A DNA stretch of 64,000 nt, taken from assembly GCA_946188395.1 (NCBI GenBank), contig CAMHUU010000007.1, positions 29,808-93,807 on the forward strand, read 5' to 3'. Positions 17,765 to 26,299 of the stretch are shown here, piece by piece (the first letter of the stretch is position 1; each line of letters begins with the position of its first letter). The DNA comes from an uncultured Prevotellaceae bacterium (GTDB lineage Bacteria; Bacteroidota; Bacteroidia; Bacteroidales; Bacteroidaceae). A model generated the notes under the pieces. It had not been told where the DNA came from, did no database searches, and saw only the letters and a program-made list of their open reading frames with translations. The translations under genes were made by a program, and so were the position numbers.

Positions 17765-17797
17765 AACTTCTCTAACTTCTCTAACTCCTTTAACTCC
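17765..17797. repeat. spacer microrepeat (AACTTCTCT/AACTCCTTT units)
   Basis: The 33-base spacer between the TrmH and EFR1 genes is built of degenerate AACTTCTCT / AACTCCTTT / AACTCCTTA units with no other content. Confidence 0.5.
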
Positions 17798-18517
17798 TTA
17801 ACTTCTTCTCTTAAACTCCGCACAGGTAATAGCTGTGGCAATGGCCACGTTCAGACTCTCGGCGGTGTGGTCGCCGGTGTGGTAGTTCGGAATCAGCAGT
17901 CGGTGGGTGATGTGTTCCCTGACGGCCTGCGAGATGCCGTTACCCTCGTTGCCCATCACGATGATACCGTTCTGCGTGAGCTCCTGTTCGTAGATGTTCT
18001 TCCCGTCGAGCAGCGTGCCGTAGACGGGACAATCCACCCGGCGCATCAATTCCAGCAAGTCACAATATATAATATGAACGTGAGCAATGCTCCCCATGGT
18101 GGCCTGAACCACTTTCGGGTTGTACACGTCGGCCGTGTCCATCGAGCAGTAGATGGTGTCGATGCCAAACCAGTCGGCAATGCGGACGATGGTTCCCACG
18201 TTGCCCGGATCCTGCACGCCGTCCAGCGCCAAAGCTAGGCTGGTGGGCAGCGGCACGCTGTCGGTCGCTGCCGGCATGTGGAACACGGCCAGCACCTCCT
18301 GCGGGTGTTGCAGGAAACTGATACGCCTCAGTTCCTCTTCCGTAATCTGCTGGCTGCCGGGCCACGCCGTTGTCGAGAAGATAGAGTGGGGCAGAAAGCC
18401 TGCCTGCAACAGGTCGCCCACCACTTTGGGCCCTTCTGCCACAAAAAGCTGCTCACTCCGGCGGTTTTTCTTCATCTCCAGCGAGCGAATCAGCTTCATT
18501 TGGTTCTTGCTAATCAT
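17798..18517 (-). CDS. TrmH family RNA 2'-O-methyltransferase
   Basis: 239 residues. An N-terminal substrate-binding region (RRSEQLFVAEGPKVVGDLL) precedes a SPOUT domain with the three motifs DPGNVGTIVRIADWFGID, IIVMGNEGNGIS and LLIPNYHTGDHTAESLNVAI, which form the knotted SAM site. It methylates a ribose in rRNA or tRNA; the target cannot be told. It is probably cotranscribed with the EFR1 gene 33 bases downstream and has a TATCTTTG box upstream. Confidence 0.92.
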   Translation of the reverse strand: MISKNQMKLIRSLEMKKNRRSEQLFVAEGPKVVGDLLQAGFLPHSIFSTTAWPGSQQITEEELRRISFLQHPQEVLAVFHMPAATDSVPLPTSLALALDGVQDPGNVGTIVRIADWFGIDTIYCSMDTADVYNPKVVQATMGSIAHVHIIYCDLLELMRRVDCPVYGTLLDGKNIYEQELTQNGIIVMGNEGNGISQAVREHITHRLLIPNYHTGDHTAESLNVAIATAITCAEFKRRS

Positions 18518-18542
18518 AACACTTTATCTTTTAAAACGCTTG

Positions 18543-18550
18543 CAAAGATA
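18543..18550 (-). promoter_or_regulatory. -7 box (TATCTTTG) for the TrmH-EFR1 unit
   Basis: TATCTTTG on the minus strand, 25 bases before the ATG at 18517. No clear -33 element. Confidence 0.6.
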
Positions 18551-18591
18551 CGAATTTTTCTTTTATTCCCACACTTTTCAGAAATTATTTG

Positions 18592-18599
18592 TATTTTTG
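18592..18599 (+). promoter_or_regulatory. -7 box (TATTTTTG) for the VanW gene
   Basis: TATTTTTG on the plus strand, 60 bases before the ATG at 18660, divergent from the TrmH box 42 bases away. Confidence 0.55.
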
Positions 18600-18659
18600 C
18601 ACCGTGAAACGAATCATGGAAGTGATATAAAACCCAACCAACTTACAAAAGAAACCCAT

Positions 18660-19481
18660 ATGAAACGAAAGTTGTTCTGCGAATGGTGTCCTTTCACCTA
18701 TTGGCTGTCCACCGAGAAGGAAATCATGAAACGTCACGTCAGCGACATGCTCCACAAGACTGATTTCGCCCATCAGCGCACCACCGACCTGCTGCCTGTC
18801 GTCGTCTATCAGCACAACTCGCTCATCCGGCGCCGACTGGGTAATGTCGACATGCAGCTGCAGGAGAACAAAGCCACTAACCTGGCACTCGCCGTCAGCC
18901 ATATCGACGGACTGCTCATCCGTCCCGGCGAGACCTTCTCCGTATGGAAGATGGTAGGTCGCACCTCGCGGCGCAAGGGCTACAAGGAAGGACTCACCAT
19001 TGCCAAGGGCAAACCCTCGAAAGGCATCGGCGGAGGCATGTGCCAGCTGTCGAACCTCATCCATTGGATGGTGCTCCACAGCCAGCTCACCATCGTCGAA
19101 CACCACCATCACGACGGACTCGATCTCTTTCCCGACTTCGGACGCCAGATACCCTTCGGCACCGGAACCAGCATATCCTACAACTACATCGACTACCGCG
19201 TCCAGAATCAGACTTCCGTCACCTACCAGCTGCGCCTCTGGGTCGACGGCGAATACCTGCGTGGTGAGTTGCGTGCCACCGAGCAATTGCCCCACACCTT
19301 CCACATCCATGCCGAGAACGAATTCTTCTCCCGCGAGGATGGTGTGGTCTACCGCAACGGACAAGTCTTCCGCGACACCATCGACCGCGCCACAGGCCGC
19401 TGCCTCTCCTCCCAGCTCATCCGCACCAACCACGCCCGCGTCATGTACGACATCTCCGACTCAGAAGTGGTCATAGCATGA
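18660..19481 (+). CDS. VanW family protein
   Basis: 273 residues from the ATG at 18660 (MKRKLFCEWCPFTYWLSTEK). The VanW domain covers about 80-190: IDGLLIRPGETFSVWKMVGR, GYKEGLTIAKGKPSKGIGGG, MCQLSNLIHWMVLHS and HHHHDGLDLFPDFGRQIPFG. VanW was first seen in vancomycin-resistance clusters but its biochemical role is unknown, and nothing here suggests resistance. No signal peptide is evident. Upstream in-frame codons extend the reading frame but lie before the -7 box. It stands alone between divergent promoters and a long non-coding stretch. Confidence 0.88.
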   Translation: MKRKLFCEWCPFTYWLSTEKEIMKRHVSDMLHKTDFAHQRTTDLLPVVVYQHNSLIRRRLGNVDMQLQENKATNLALAVSHIDGLLIRPGETFSVWKMVGRTSRRKGYKEGLTIAKGKPSKGIGGGMCQLSNLIHWMVLHSQLTIVEHHHHDGLDLFPDFGRQIPFGTGTSISYNYIDYRVQNQTSVTYQLRLWVDGEYLRGELRATEQLPHTFHIHAENEFFSREDGVVYRNGQVFRDTIDRATGRCLSSQLIRTNHARVMYDISDSEVVIA

Positions 19482-19542
19482 CGCCGATGGGCCAGCCAAT
19501 GCCCCTCGCGTTCAACGCTGGAGGGCCTCATAGAGAAATAGG

Positions 19543-19745
19543 TAATCACGACCTGAGTGTTTCAGTTGTTTCAGTTTCAGTTTGATTTTTGAGACCCCCA
19601 CTATTCGAACCTCTCTTTATATACTTCTATAACTATCTAATAATCAATAAGTTATATACATAATAAGTATAATAAGAGGAAAAGACACCCCTCGAAAATA
19701 CAACTGAAACAACTGAAACTGAAACGCTCGGTCATTCGTAATTCA
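19543..19745. repeat. long imperfect inverted repeat with TTTCAGTT-rich arms
   Basis: The outer arms 19550-19565 and 19719-19733 pair over 15 positions (GACC-GAG-GTTTCAG against its complement, one bulge and one wobble). Inside them, TTTCAGTTGTTTCAGTTTCAG (19560-19580) faces several CAACTGAAA units (19701-19724), and CCTCT-TATACTT faces AAGTAT-AAGAGG. The centre is AT-rich. It directly precedes the gene relic. Confidence 0.55.
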
Positions 19746-19764
19746 TCTAAAAAGCAGAAAATCA

Positions 19765-20069
19765 ATGAGATACGACATTTCAAAACAGACAGCGCCCGCA
19801 ATGCCGGCACTCGGCAAGGGCACAGAATGCATCAAATTACTGCTCTCGCAGGTATCAAAAAACATGCAAGAACCCTTCGTTCCGATGTTTTTCCCCATTC
19901 TTGGCGCACACATCAGCGGTGCAGAATTTCAGTATCCGGACTTCAGTTGGAAGGAACCGACGGGCATGATGACCAATCTGGTAGCTAATTCTGGCGACAA
20001 CAAGGGCCAATTGACCACTCTTGCGAAAGCGTCTGCAAGGATTTCAGCGAGTATTACCTGACGCGATGA
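19765..20069 (+). pseudogene. relic of a DUF3987/primase-helicase-like P-loop gene
   Basis: An ATG-started frame encodes an N-terminal fragment with LLSQVSKNMQEPFVPMFFPI, LGAHISGAEFQYPD and LVANSGDNKGQLTTL, which resembles the region just before and at the P-loop of DUF3987-type ATPases found with Bacteroidota mobile elements (recognised from memory, moderate certainty). After TTL the frame is lost: frame +2 continues with ESVCKDFSEYYLTR and then stops at 20067-20069. The rest of the gene, expected to be several hundred codons, is absent. It is best read as a decayed insertion remnant. Confidence 0.5.
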
Positions 20070-20093
20070 TAACCCTCGCTTATCCGTCGATAC

Positions 20094-20131
20094 CCCGCCC
20101 TTACAGCCAAATAAGGGTGGGTTATTTTATT
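20094..20131 (+). terminator. intrinsic terminator
   Basis: A 10 bp stem (CCCGCCCTTA with TAAGGGTGGG, one G-T wobble), 8 base loop, then a T-rich tail. It may have ended the former relic gene. Confidence 0.7.
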
Positions 20132-20190
20132 AAATTAACGCGAATTAGCAAACGAAATACATGCATTTCTTTGCATTCGCTACTCAAAAA

Positions 20191-20222
20191 TTTGGTTTTT
20201 CGTTCGTTTTGCACTACCTTTG
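20191..20222 (+). promoter_or_regulatory. promoter (-33 TTTG, -7 TACCTTTG) for the BamA/TamA-like gene
   Basis: TTTG at 20191-20194 and TACCTTTG at 20215-20222, 20 bases apart. The ATG at 20231 is only 8 bases beyond the -7 box, so the leader is at most a few bases. Confidence 0.75.
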
Positions 20223-20230
20223 CAGAACGA

Positions 20231-22441
20231 ATGAAGAAGATAGCACTCTTTACGGTCTTGGCGGTCTTGATTTTGACCTCGTGTTCAGAGACGAAATACG
20301 TTGCTGAAGACGACTACCTATTAGATAAGGTAAAGGTGAAGACGGACCTGCCTGTTCGTGGGCTGACCCCGGCCGACATGAGGCTATATGTGCGCCAGAC
20401 GGGCAATTCGCGATGGTTTTCGGCCATCAAGATACCCCTTTACACCTATTCTCTTTCCGGTCGTGACACTACCCGTTGGATGAACCGCCTGCTGCGCTCG
20501 ATAGGCGAGGCTCCGATGCTGTATGACTCCGCGCAGACGCAGCAGTCGGTGAAGAGTCTGCAGGTGCAGATTCAGAATATGGGTTACCTGCGGGCCCATG
20601 TGCAGGCGGAGAACAAGACGAAGGGCCGCAAGTTGCAGACCACGTATTATGTGCACCCCGGTCCCATCTATTCCATCCGCCACGTCAGCTACGACATTCA
20701 GGACACGGCCATTGCCCGGCTGCTTCGGCTGGACGATGAAAAGAACTGGGGCCTGCACCGGGGCATGGCGTTCAGCGTCGAGAATCTGGACAACGAACGC
20801 AAGCGCATCACGCAGCAGCTGACCAATCAGGGCTACTACCGATTCAACAAGGACTTCATTACCTACATGGCCGACTCCGTGCCTGGCACGACGGGCATCG
20901 ACCTGACGCTGGTGCTTCACCGGTTCCGCAACAATCAGGTGGCGGATACTGCCCACAGCCAATACACCATCCGCGACGTTCGCTACCGCAGCGGTAATGC
21001 CGACGACTCGGTCATCCACCTGCGCCCCAACGTGCTGCGCAACAATACGTTTATCCGCGAGGGGGAACTGTATTCGGCAGCCGACCTGCAGTCGACCTAC
21101 CATCATTTCGGTCGTCTGGGGGCTGTGCGCTATACGAATATCGGATTCCGCGAGGTGCCCGACAGCGCGCTGTTGGACTGCGACATCCAGATCAGCACCA
21201 ACATGCCGTCGTCCATCTCGTTCCAGCCTGAGGGTACCAATACGGCAGGCGATTTGGGTGCTGCAGCCTCGCTGACCTACCAGAACCGCAACCTGTTTCG
21301 CGGCTCGGAGCTGCTGACGGTGGAGCTGCGCGGAGCCTACGAGGCCATCACGGGACTGGAGGGCTATTCGAACTCGAACTTCCTGGAATACAGCCTGCAG
21401 ACGCGTCTGACGTTCCCACGGTTCATTGCTCCATTCTTGAAATCATCGTTCCGCCGTCGCATCAATGCCCAGTCCGAGGTGTCGCTGATGTACGACCTGC
21501 AGAACCGTCCTGAGTTTCTGCGCAGGGTGTTTTCGGTGGGTTGGCGATATAAGTGGAACGACCCGAGCCACCACGACCGCTATCAGATTGACCTGCTGGA
21601 CCTGAACTTCATTTCGATGCCCTGGATCAGCGACAAGTTCAGGGACGAATATCTGGACGATGCGGGCCATCGCAACTCGCTGCTGCTCTACAACTATTCC
21701 GACATTTTCCTCATGCGCACGGGATTCCGCTATTCTTATAGTAATGGTAACTTCGCCATCAAAACCAATATTGAGACTGGCGGCAACCTGCTCAGTCTGA
21801 TGGCTCACACGCTTGGATTCCATAAAAGCGAGAATGGCGAATATACCTTCCTGGATGTGGCTTTTGCACAATATGTGAAGGGCGATGTGGACTACACGCG
21901 CAATTTCCAGTTGAGCTACAGTAATCAGCTGGTGTTCCATGTGGGACTGGGCGTGGCCTACCCCTATGGCAACAGCAACGTGCTGCCTTTCGAGAAGACT
22001 TATTTTTCGGGTGGTGCCAACAGCGTGCGCGGCTGGAGTGTGCGTAGCTTGGGACCAGGCAGCTACAGCAGCAAGGACGGCACGGTAGACTATCTGATGA
22101 ATACGGGCGACATGAAGCTGGACCTGAATCTGGAGTATCGAGCCCGGCTGTTCTGGAAGTTCGGTGGTGCGCTGTTTGTCGATGCCGGCAACATCTGGAC
22201 GCTGCGCGACTATGAAGACCGCCCGGGAGGCCAGTTCCGCCTGACGGAGTTCTGGAAACAAATGGCCGTGAGCTATGGTCTTGGCTTACGTTTGAATTTT
22301 GATTACTTTATCCTGCGTTTCGATATGGGTATGAAGGCCATCAATCCGGCTTATGAGACCGAACGGGAACATTTCCCGATCATTCATCCCCGGTTCAGTC
22401 GCGACTTTGCTTTTCACTTCGCGGTAGGCCTTCCATTCTAA
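20231..22441 (+). CDS. BamA/TamA-family outer membrane protein with lipoprotein signal (TamL-like)
   Basis: 736 residues from ATG 20231 (MKKIALFTVLAVLILTSC), a lipoprotein signal with Cys 18. POTRA-like repeats span about 40-330 (VQIQNMGYLRAHVQAENKTKG; LTNQGYYRFNKDFITYMADS), and an Omp85 barrel follows, with the conserved YFSGGANSVRGW and FVDAGNIW segments and a C-terminal Phe typical of barrels. A lipid-anchored Omp85 protein is the Bacteroidota TamL type, thought to replace or accompany TamA in envelope assembly. Its last 47 bases overlap the convergent lipoprotein gene. An earlier in-frame start lies before the promoter and is rejected. Confidence 0.88.
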   Translation: MKKIALFTVLAVLILTSCSETKYVAEDDYLLDKVKVKTDLPVRGLTPADMRLYVRQTGNSRWFSAIKIPLYTYSLSGRDTTRWMNRLLRSIGEAPMLYDSAQTQQSVKSLQVQIQNMGYLRAHVQAENKTKGRKLQTTYYVHPGPIYSIRHVSYDIQDTAIARLLRLDDEKNWGLHRGMAFSVENLDNERKRITQQLTNQGYYRFNKDFITYMADSVPGTTGIDLTLVLHRFRNNQVADTAHSQYTIRDVRYRSGNADDSVIHLRPNVLRNNTFIREGELYSAADLQSTYHHFGRLGAVRYTNIGFREVPDSALLDCDIQISTNMPSSISFQPEGTNTAGDLGAAASLTYQNRNLFRGSELLTVELRGAYEAITGLEGYSNSNFLEYSLQTRLTFPRFIAPFLKSSFRRRINAQSEVSLMYDLQNRPEFLRRVFSVGWRYKWNDPSHHDRYQIDLLDLNFISMPWISDKFRDEYLDDAGHRNSLLLYNYSDIFLMRTGFRYSYSNGNFAIKTNIETGGNLLSLMAHTLGFHKSENGEYTFLDVAFAQYVKGDVDYTRNFQLSYSNQLVFHVGLGVAYPYGNSNVLPFEKTYFSGGANSVRGWSVRSLGPGSYSSKDGTVDYLMNTGDMKLDLNLEYRARLFWKFGGALFVDAGNIWTLRDYEDRPGGQFRLTEFWKQMAVSYGLGLRLNFDYFILRFDMGMKAINPAYETEREHFPIIHPRFSRDFAFHFAVGLPF

Positions 22442-22835
22442 CCTTCCACTTCCCGTCGCGCTTGACGACGGTGACCAGGAATGTGCCTTCCTCCTGCAGT
22501 TGGGCAGGCTCACCGACAGCCACAGGCTTCAGAAAATTCCTGACATGCAGGGTGACGACGCGCAGCGTGTCGTTGGCAACCGTAAAATAGTCGTCAGCAG
22601 TGGCCGTTGCTCCGCCCTTGACGGTCTGCAGGTCCTGTTCCGTCGTGTTCGAGGCAGCAAAGCGGAGCCATTGTTCACTCTCGGCCGTAGCATAGCTGGC
22701 TGCTTCGTGGAAATCGCAATTGAAATATGCATCGGCCCAGTCGGTAGCCACGCTCAGCGCCACGTCGTCGCCCTCTTGACCGATGTTGCAACTGGCCATG
22801 ATGGCAGCTGAAAGGAGAAGAAATAGTTGTCGCAT
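22395..22835 (-). CDS. small lipoprotein of unknown function, NTF2/DUF4878-like
   Basis: 146 residues with a lipoprotein signal (LLLSAAIMASC). The mature part reads like an NTF2-fold DUF4878 relative: ATDWADAYFNCDFHEAASYA near the start and EEGTFLVTVVKRDGKWKVRM at the end. Function is unknown. Its last 47 bases overlap the 3' end of the outer membrane protein gene on the other strand; the natural end of the fold would be about VRMEGL, so the overlapping tail is probably dispensable. A TACTTTTG box is upstream. Confidence 0.65.
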   Translation of the reverse strand: MRQLFLLLSAAIMASCNIGQEGDDVALSVATDWADAYFNCDFHEAASYATAESEQWLRFAASNTTEQDLQTVKGGATATADDYFTVANDTLRVVTLHVRNFLKPVAVGEPAQLQEEGTFLVTVVKRDGKWKVRMEGLPRSEKQSRD

Positions 22836-22862
22836 AAGTATTAAATATGTGAAAATTCACTG

Positions 22863-22870
22863 CAAAAGTA
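22863..22870 (-). promoter_or_regulatory. -7 box (TACTTTTG) for the small lipoprotein gene
   Basis: TACTTTTG on the minus strand, 27 bases before the ATG at 22835. Confidence 0.55.
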
Positions 22871-22913
22871 CAAAATTCTCGTCACATCACGCGAAAAACT
22901 CGAAACTTTTTAT

Positions 22914-22921
22914 TACCTTTG
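22914..22921 (+). promoter_or_regulatory. -7 box (TACCTTTG) for the MBL hydrolase gene
   Basis: TACCTTTG on the plus strand, 21 bases before the ATG at 22943; it excludes the in-frame TTG at 22919 as a start. Confidence 0.6.
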
Positions 22922-22942
22922 CACGAAATTTTGCAAAACGTC

Positions 22943-23746
22943 ATGATGAAGTTCATCTCTTTCGGTAGTGGAAGTAGCGGAAACTGCTATTTGCTTACTA
23001 CCCCAAACGACGCCCTGCTGATAGACCTCGGAGTGGGTCTGAGAGGGTTGAAGAAAGACTTCCGTGAATACGGTTTCAGTCTTTCGATGGTTCATCATGT
23101 GCTTATCACCCACGACCATGCCGACCATATCAAGTCGGTAGGTTCGTTCAGTCACGACTTCAACGTTCCCGTCTATGCCACCCGCGAGGTGCATGTGGGA
23201 ATCAACCGCAACTATTGTGTCACCCAGAAGGTGACTTCCGAACTGGCACATGTCGTGGAGAAGGGGACAACGTATCAGATTGGCGACTTCTCGGTAACGC
23301 CATTTGGTGTGCCCCATGACAGTAGTGACAATGTGGGCTATTTCATCGAGGCAGAAGGTACCAATTTCTGCATCATGACCGACGTTGGCTATGTGACCGA
23401 CGAGATGAAAGACTACATCCGCCGTGCCCGTCATCTGGTCATCGAGGCGAATCATGACGAAGAGATGGTCATGGGCGGACCGTATCCGCAGTTCCTGAAG
23501 ACACGAATTCTGTCGCAGACCGGTCACCTCAGCAACCGCAACTGTGCTTTGGCCTTGATAGAGAACATGTCGGAGGATCTGAAGAACGTTTGGCTCTGTC
23601 ACCTGAGCGAGGAAAACAACCATCCTGAGCTGGCCCGTAAGACCGTCGAGAGCCTGTTGCGCGACTATGGCGTGATAGCCGGAGTGGACCTCCAGCTCGA
23701 GGTTCTGAAGCGCAATTCTCCCACGGGCGTTTTCGAACTCGAATAG
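22943..23746 (+). CDS. MBL-fold metallohydrolase, YycJ/WalJ-like
   Basis: 267 residues from ATG 22943 (MMKFISFGSGSSGNCYLL; the ATG at 22946 is equally possible). The metallo-beta-lactamase metal motif is LITHDHADHIKSVG, with DVGYVTDE and WLCHLSEENNHPELA supplying later ligands. The SGSSGNCY start and length are those of YycJ, a predicted cytoplasmic nuclease-like hydrolase linked in Firmicutes to DNA repair or cell-wall signalling. The role here is inference. It stands alone with its own promoter. Confidence 0.88.
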   Translation: MMKFISFGSGSSGNCYLLTTPNDALLIDLGVGLRGLKKDFREYGFSLSMVHHVLITHDHADHIKSVGSFSHDFNVPVYATREVHVGINRNYCVTQKVTSELAHVVEKGTTYQIGDFSVTPFGVPHDSSDNVGYFIEAEGTNFCIMTDVGYVTDEMKDYIRRARHLVIEANHDEEMVMGGPYPQFLKTRILSQTGHLSNRNCALALIENMSEDLKNVWLCHLSEENNHPELARKTVESLLRDYGVIAGVDLQLEVLKRNSPTGVFELE

Positions 23747-23809
23747 CCCCCGAAACTTAAATTATTTAAAAACTGCATATAAGTGTAAGGAGTTTTAAAT
23801 TTTTTTCCT

Positions 23810-23817
23810 TATCTTTG
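23810..23817 (+). promoter_or_regulatory. -7 box (TATCTTTG) for lepA
   Basis: TATCTTTG on the plus strand, 26 bases before the ATG at 23844. Confidence 0.6.
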
Positions 23818-23843
23818 CAAATACTTTTTGTGTATACACATAT

Positions 23844-25625
23844 ATGGACCATATAAGAAACTTTTGCATCATTGCACATATCGACCATGGCAAGTCGACG
23901 CTGGCCGACCGTCTGCTGGAGTTTACCAAGACCATCCAGGTGACGGAGGGACAGATGCTGGACGACATGGATCTGGAGCGCGAGCGCGGCATCACCATCA
24001 AAAGCCACGCCATCCAGATGGAGTATATGTACAAGGGTGAGAAATATATTTTGAACCTGATTGACACCCCGGGACACGTTGACTTCTCGTACGAGGTCAG
24101 CCGCTCGATAGCCGCCTGTGAGGGCGCCTTGCTGGTGGTCGACGCCACACAGGGCGTGCAGGCTCAGACCATCTCGAATCTGTATCTGGCCATCGACAAC
24201 GACCTGGAAATCATTCCGGTCATCAATAAGATTGACATGCCGAGTGCGATGCCCGACGAGGTGGAGGACGAGATTGTCGACCTGATTGGTTGTGACCCCG
24301 AGGACATCATCCGTGCCAGCGGTAAGACTGGCGAGGGCGTCGAGGACATTCTGAATGCCGTCGTCGAGCGCATTCCACATCCCGAAGGCGATGAGAAAGC
24401 TCCCCTGCAGGCATTGATTTTCGACTCGGTGTTCAACTCTTTCCGTGGCATCATTGCCTACTTCAAGATCCTGAACGGCTCGATTCGTCCGGGCGACAAG
24501 GTGAAATTCTTCAATACCGGAATGGAGTACGATGCCGACGAGGTGGGTGTGCTGAAGATGGACATGATTCCCCGCAAGGAGATGCATACCGGCGAGGTGG
24601 GCTACATCATTTCGGGTATCAAGAATGCCAAGGAAGTGAAGGTGGGCGACACCATTACCCATGTTTCGCGCCCTTGCGACAAGGCCATCGAGGGTTTCCA
24701 GGAAGTGAAGCCGATGGTGTTTGCCGGCGTCTATCCCATCGACCCCACGGATTACGAGAACCTGCGTGCCTCGCTGGAGAAGCTGCAGCTGAACGATGCC
24801 TCGCTGACCTTTGTGCCCGAGACTTCGGTGGCGCTGGGCTTCGGATTCCGTTGCGGATTCCTGGGACTGCTGCACATGGAGATTGTGCAGGAGCGTCTGG
24901 ACCGTGAGTTCGATATGGATGTCATCACGACGGTGCCTAACGTAACCTATATGTGCTACACGAAGCAGGGCGAGGAGAAGGAGGTGCATAACCCCTCGGG
25001 ACTGCCTGACCAGACGATGATTGACCATATTGAAGAGCCTTACATCAAGGCGTCGATCATTACCGCTGCCGACTACATCGGACCGATTATGACGTTGTGC
25101 CTTGACAAGCGTGGTGAACTCATCGACCAGCAATATGTATCGGGTGGTCGCGTGGAACTGCGTTTCATGTTGCCGTTGGGTGAAATCGTGATTGACTTCT
25201 ACGACAAGCTGAAGAGTATCTCGAAAGGCTATGCATCGTTCGACTATCACATTGATTCGTTCCGCCCGTCGAAACTGGTGAAACTCGATATCCTGCTGAA
25301 TGGAGAACCCGTCGACGCGCTGTCGACGCTGACGCATCAAGATAATGCCGTGACCTTTGGTCGTCGCATGTGCGAGAAACTGAAGGAGCTGATTCCGCGC
25401 CAGCAGTTCGACATTGCCATCCAAGCGGCCATCGGTGCCAAGATTATAGCCCGCGAGACCGTGAAGCAGGTGCGTAAGGACGTGACGGCCAAGTGTTATG
25501 GCGGCGATGTGAGCCGTAAACGAAAACTGCTGGAAAAGCAGAAGCGCGGTAAGAAGCGAATGAAACAAATCGGTAACGTGGAGGTGCCGCAAAAAGCCTT
25601 CCTTGCTGTTTTGAAACTCGACTAA
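23844..25625 (+). CDS. lepA: elongation factor 4 (LepA)
   Basis: 593 residues. GTPase motifs: G1 [17 protein letters not shown]2 [13 protein letters not shown]3 [13 protein letters not shown]4 NKIDMP. Domain II, the EF-G-like domains and the LepA-specific C-terminal domain ([40 protein letters not shown]) are all present. It is a ribosome-binding translational GTPase that acts on stalled or back-translocating complexes. Length is normal. A Crp-family gene follows after 59 bases and may be cotranscribed. Confidence 0.97.
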   Translation: MDHIRNFCIIAHIDHGKSTLADRLLEFTKTIQVTEGQMLDDMDLERERGITIKSHAIQMEYMYKGEKYILNLIDTPGHVDFSYEVSRSIAACEGALLVVDATQGVQAQTISNLYLAIDNDLEIIPVINKIDMPSAMPDEVEDEIVDLIGCDPEDIIRASGKTGEGVEDILNAVVERIPHPEGDEKAPLQALIFDSVFNSFRGIIAYFKILNGSIRPGDKVKFFNTGMEYDADEVGVLKMDMIPRKEMHTGEVGYIISGIKNAKEVKVGDTITHVSRPCDKAIEGFQEVKPMVFAGVYPIDPTDYENLRASLEKLQLNDASLTFVPETSVALGFGFRCGFLGLLHMEIVQERLDREFDMDVITTVPNVTYMCYTKQGEEKEVHNPSGLPDQTMIDHIEEPYIKASIITAADYIGPIMTLCLDKRGELIDQQYVSGGRVELRFMLPLGEIVIDFYDKLKSISKGYASFDYHIDSFRPSKLVKLDILLNGEPVDALSTLTHQDNAVTFGRRMCEKLKELIPRQQFDIAIQAAIGAKIIARETVKQVRKDVTAKCYGGDVSRKRKLLEKQKRGKKRMKQIGNVEVPQKAFLAVLKLD

Positions 25626-25684
25626 ATCCTCTCATGACTAAACTGAAAACTAATAACTATCAAAAAGAAGAATAAGAAGAATAT

Positions 25685-26299
25685 ATGGCTACAATCGGAC
25701 TGACAACAAGAGATGTGGCGCGCGAGTTAGCCCGCCGCTACAGTACAATGACGCATGAGGAACTCGATGTGCTCGAGGGAATACTGGTGCCTATGAAATT
25801 CCAGAAAGGCGAGATTATCCTCAGAGAAGGTGACATCTGCAAGGATATTTACTGGGTGGCAAAAGGCCTTGTGCGCCAGTTCTATTATAAGAATGACAAG
25901 GAACTAACGGAATATATGGCCATTGAGGACAACATCGTGATGAGCATTGAGAGTCTGTTCAAAGAACAACCTTCGACCCAGCAAATCGTTGCTTTGGAGC
26001 CTACCATCCTGTTTGCTCTGCCCAAGAAGGACCTGGAACACGAAGCCGTTCGCAACGTGAACATCCAGATGTTGTACCGTAAGATTCTGGAGGAGTCGCT
26101 CATCATTTCGCAGGTTCATGCCGACATGCTTCGCTTCGAGTCAGCACAAGAGCGTTATGCCAAGCTGGTGAAGCGTTCGCCGCAGTTGGTACTGCGCGCT
26201 CCGTTGGTCTATATTGCCAGCTACCTGCAGATGACTCCCGAGACGCTGAGCCGTGTGCGTACTTCGGCACTGCTGGGCGACAGGAGCGACAAAGATTAA
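25685..26299 (+). CDS. Crp/Fnr-family transcriptional regulator
   Basis: 204 residues: a cyclic-nucleotide-binding-like beta roll (KFQKGEIILREGDICKDIYWVAKG, then ELTEYMAIEDNIVMSIESLF) and a C-terminal winged helix of which APLVYIASYLQMTPETLSRVR is the recognition part. The effector pocket lacks an obvious cAMP phosphate motif, so ligand is unknown; Bacteroidota members often respond to redox or nucleotides. Its stop overlaps that of the convergent ispE gene by two bases. No own -7 box is seen, so readthrough from lepA is likely. Confidence 0.85.
   Translation: MATIGLTTRDVARELARRYSTMTHEELDVLEGILVPMKFQKGEIILREGDICKDIYWVAKGLVRQFYYKNDKELTEYMAIEDNIVMSIESLFKEQPSTQQIVALEPTILFALPKKDLEHEAVRNVNIQMLYRKILEESLIISQVHADMLRFESAQERYAKLVKRSPQLVLRAPLVYIASYLQMTPETLSRVRTSALLGDRSDKD

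Larger units (their letters stand above)
19482..20230. other. gene-poor stretch: inverted repeat, gene relic, terminator
   Basis: About 750 bases without an intact gene. It holds, in order, a roughly 200 bp imperfect inverted repeat (19543-19745), the broken gene relic at 19765-20069, a hairpin terminator (20094-20131) and the promoter of the outer membrane protein gene (20191-20222). Confidence 0.7.

Noticed and set aside
23766..25592. 608-codon open frame antisense to lepA
   Set aside because: lepA is certain on the other strand; His/Arg/Leu-rich wording and no domain, signal or promoter. Long antisense frames are a by-product of codon bias here.
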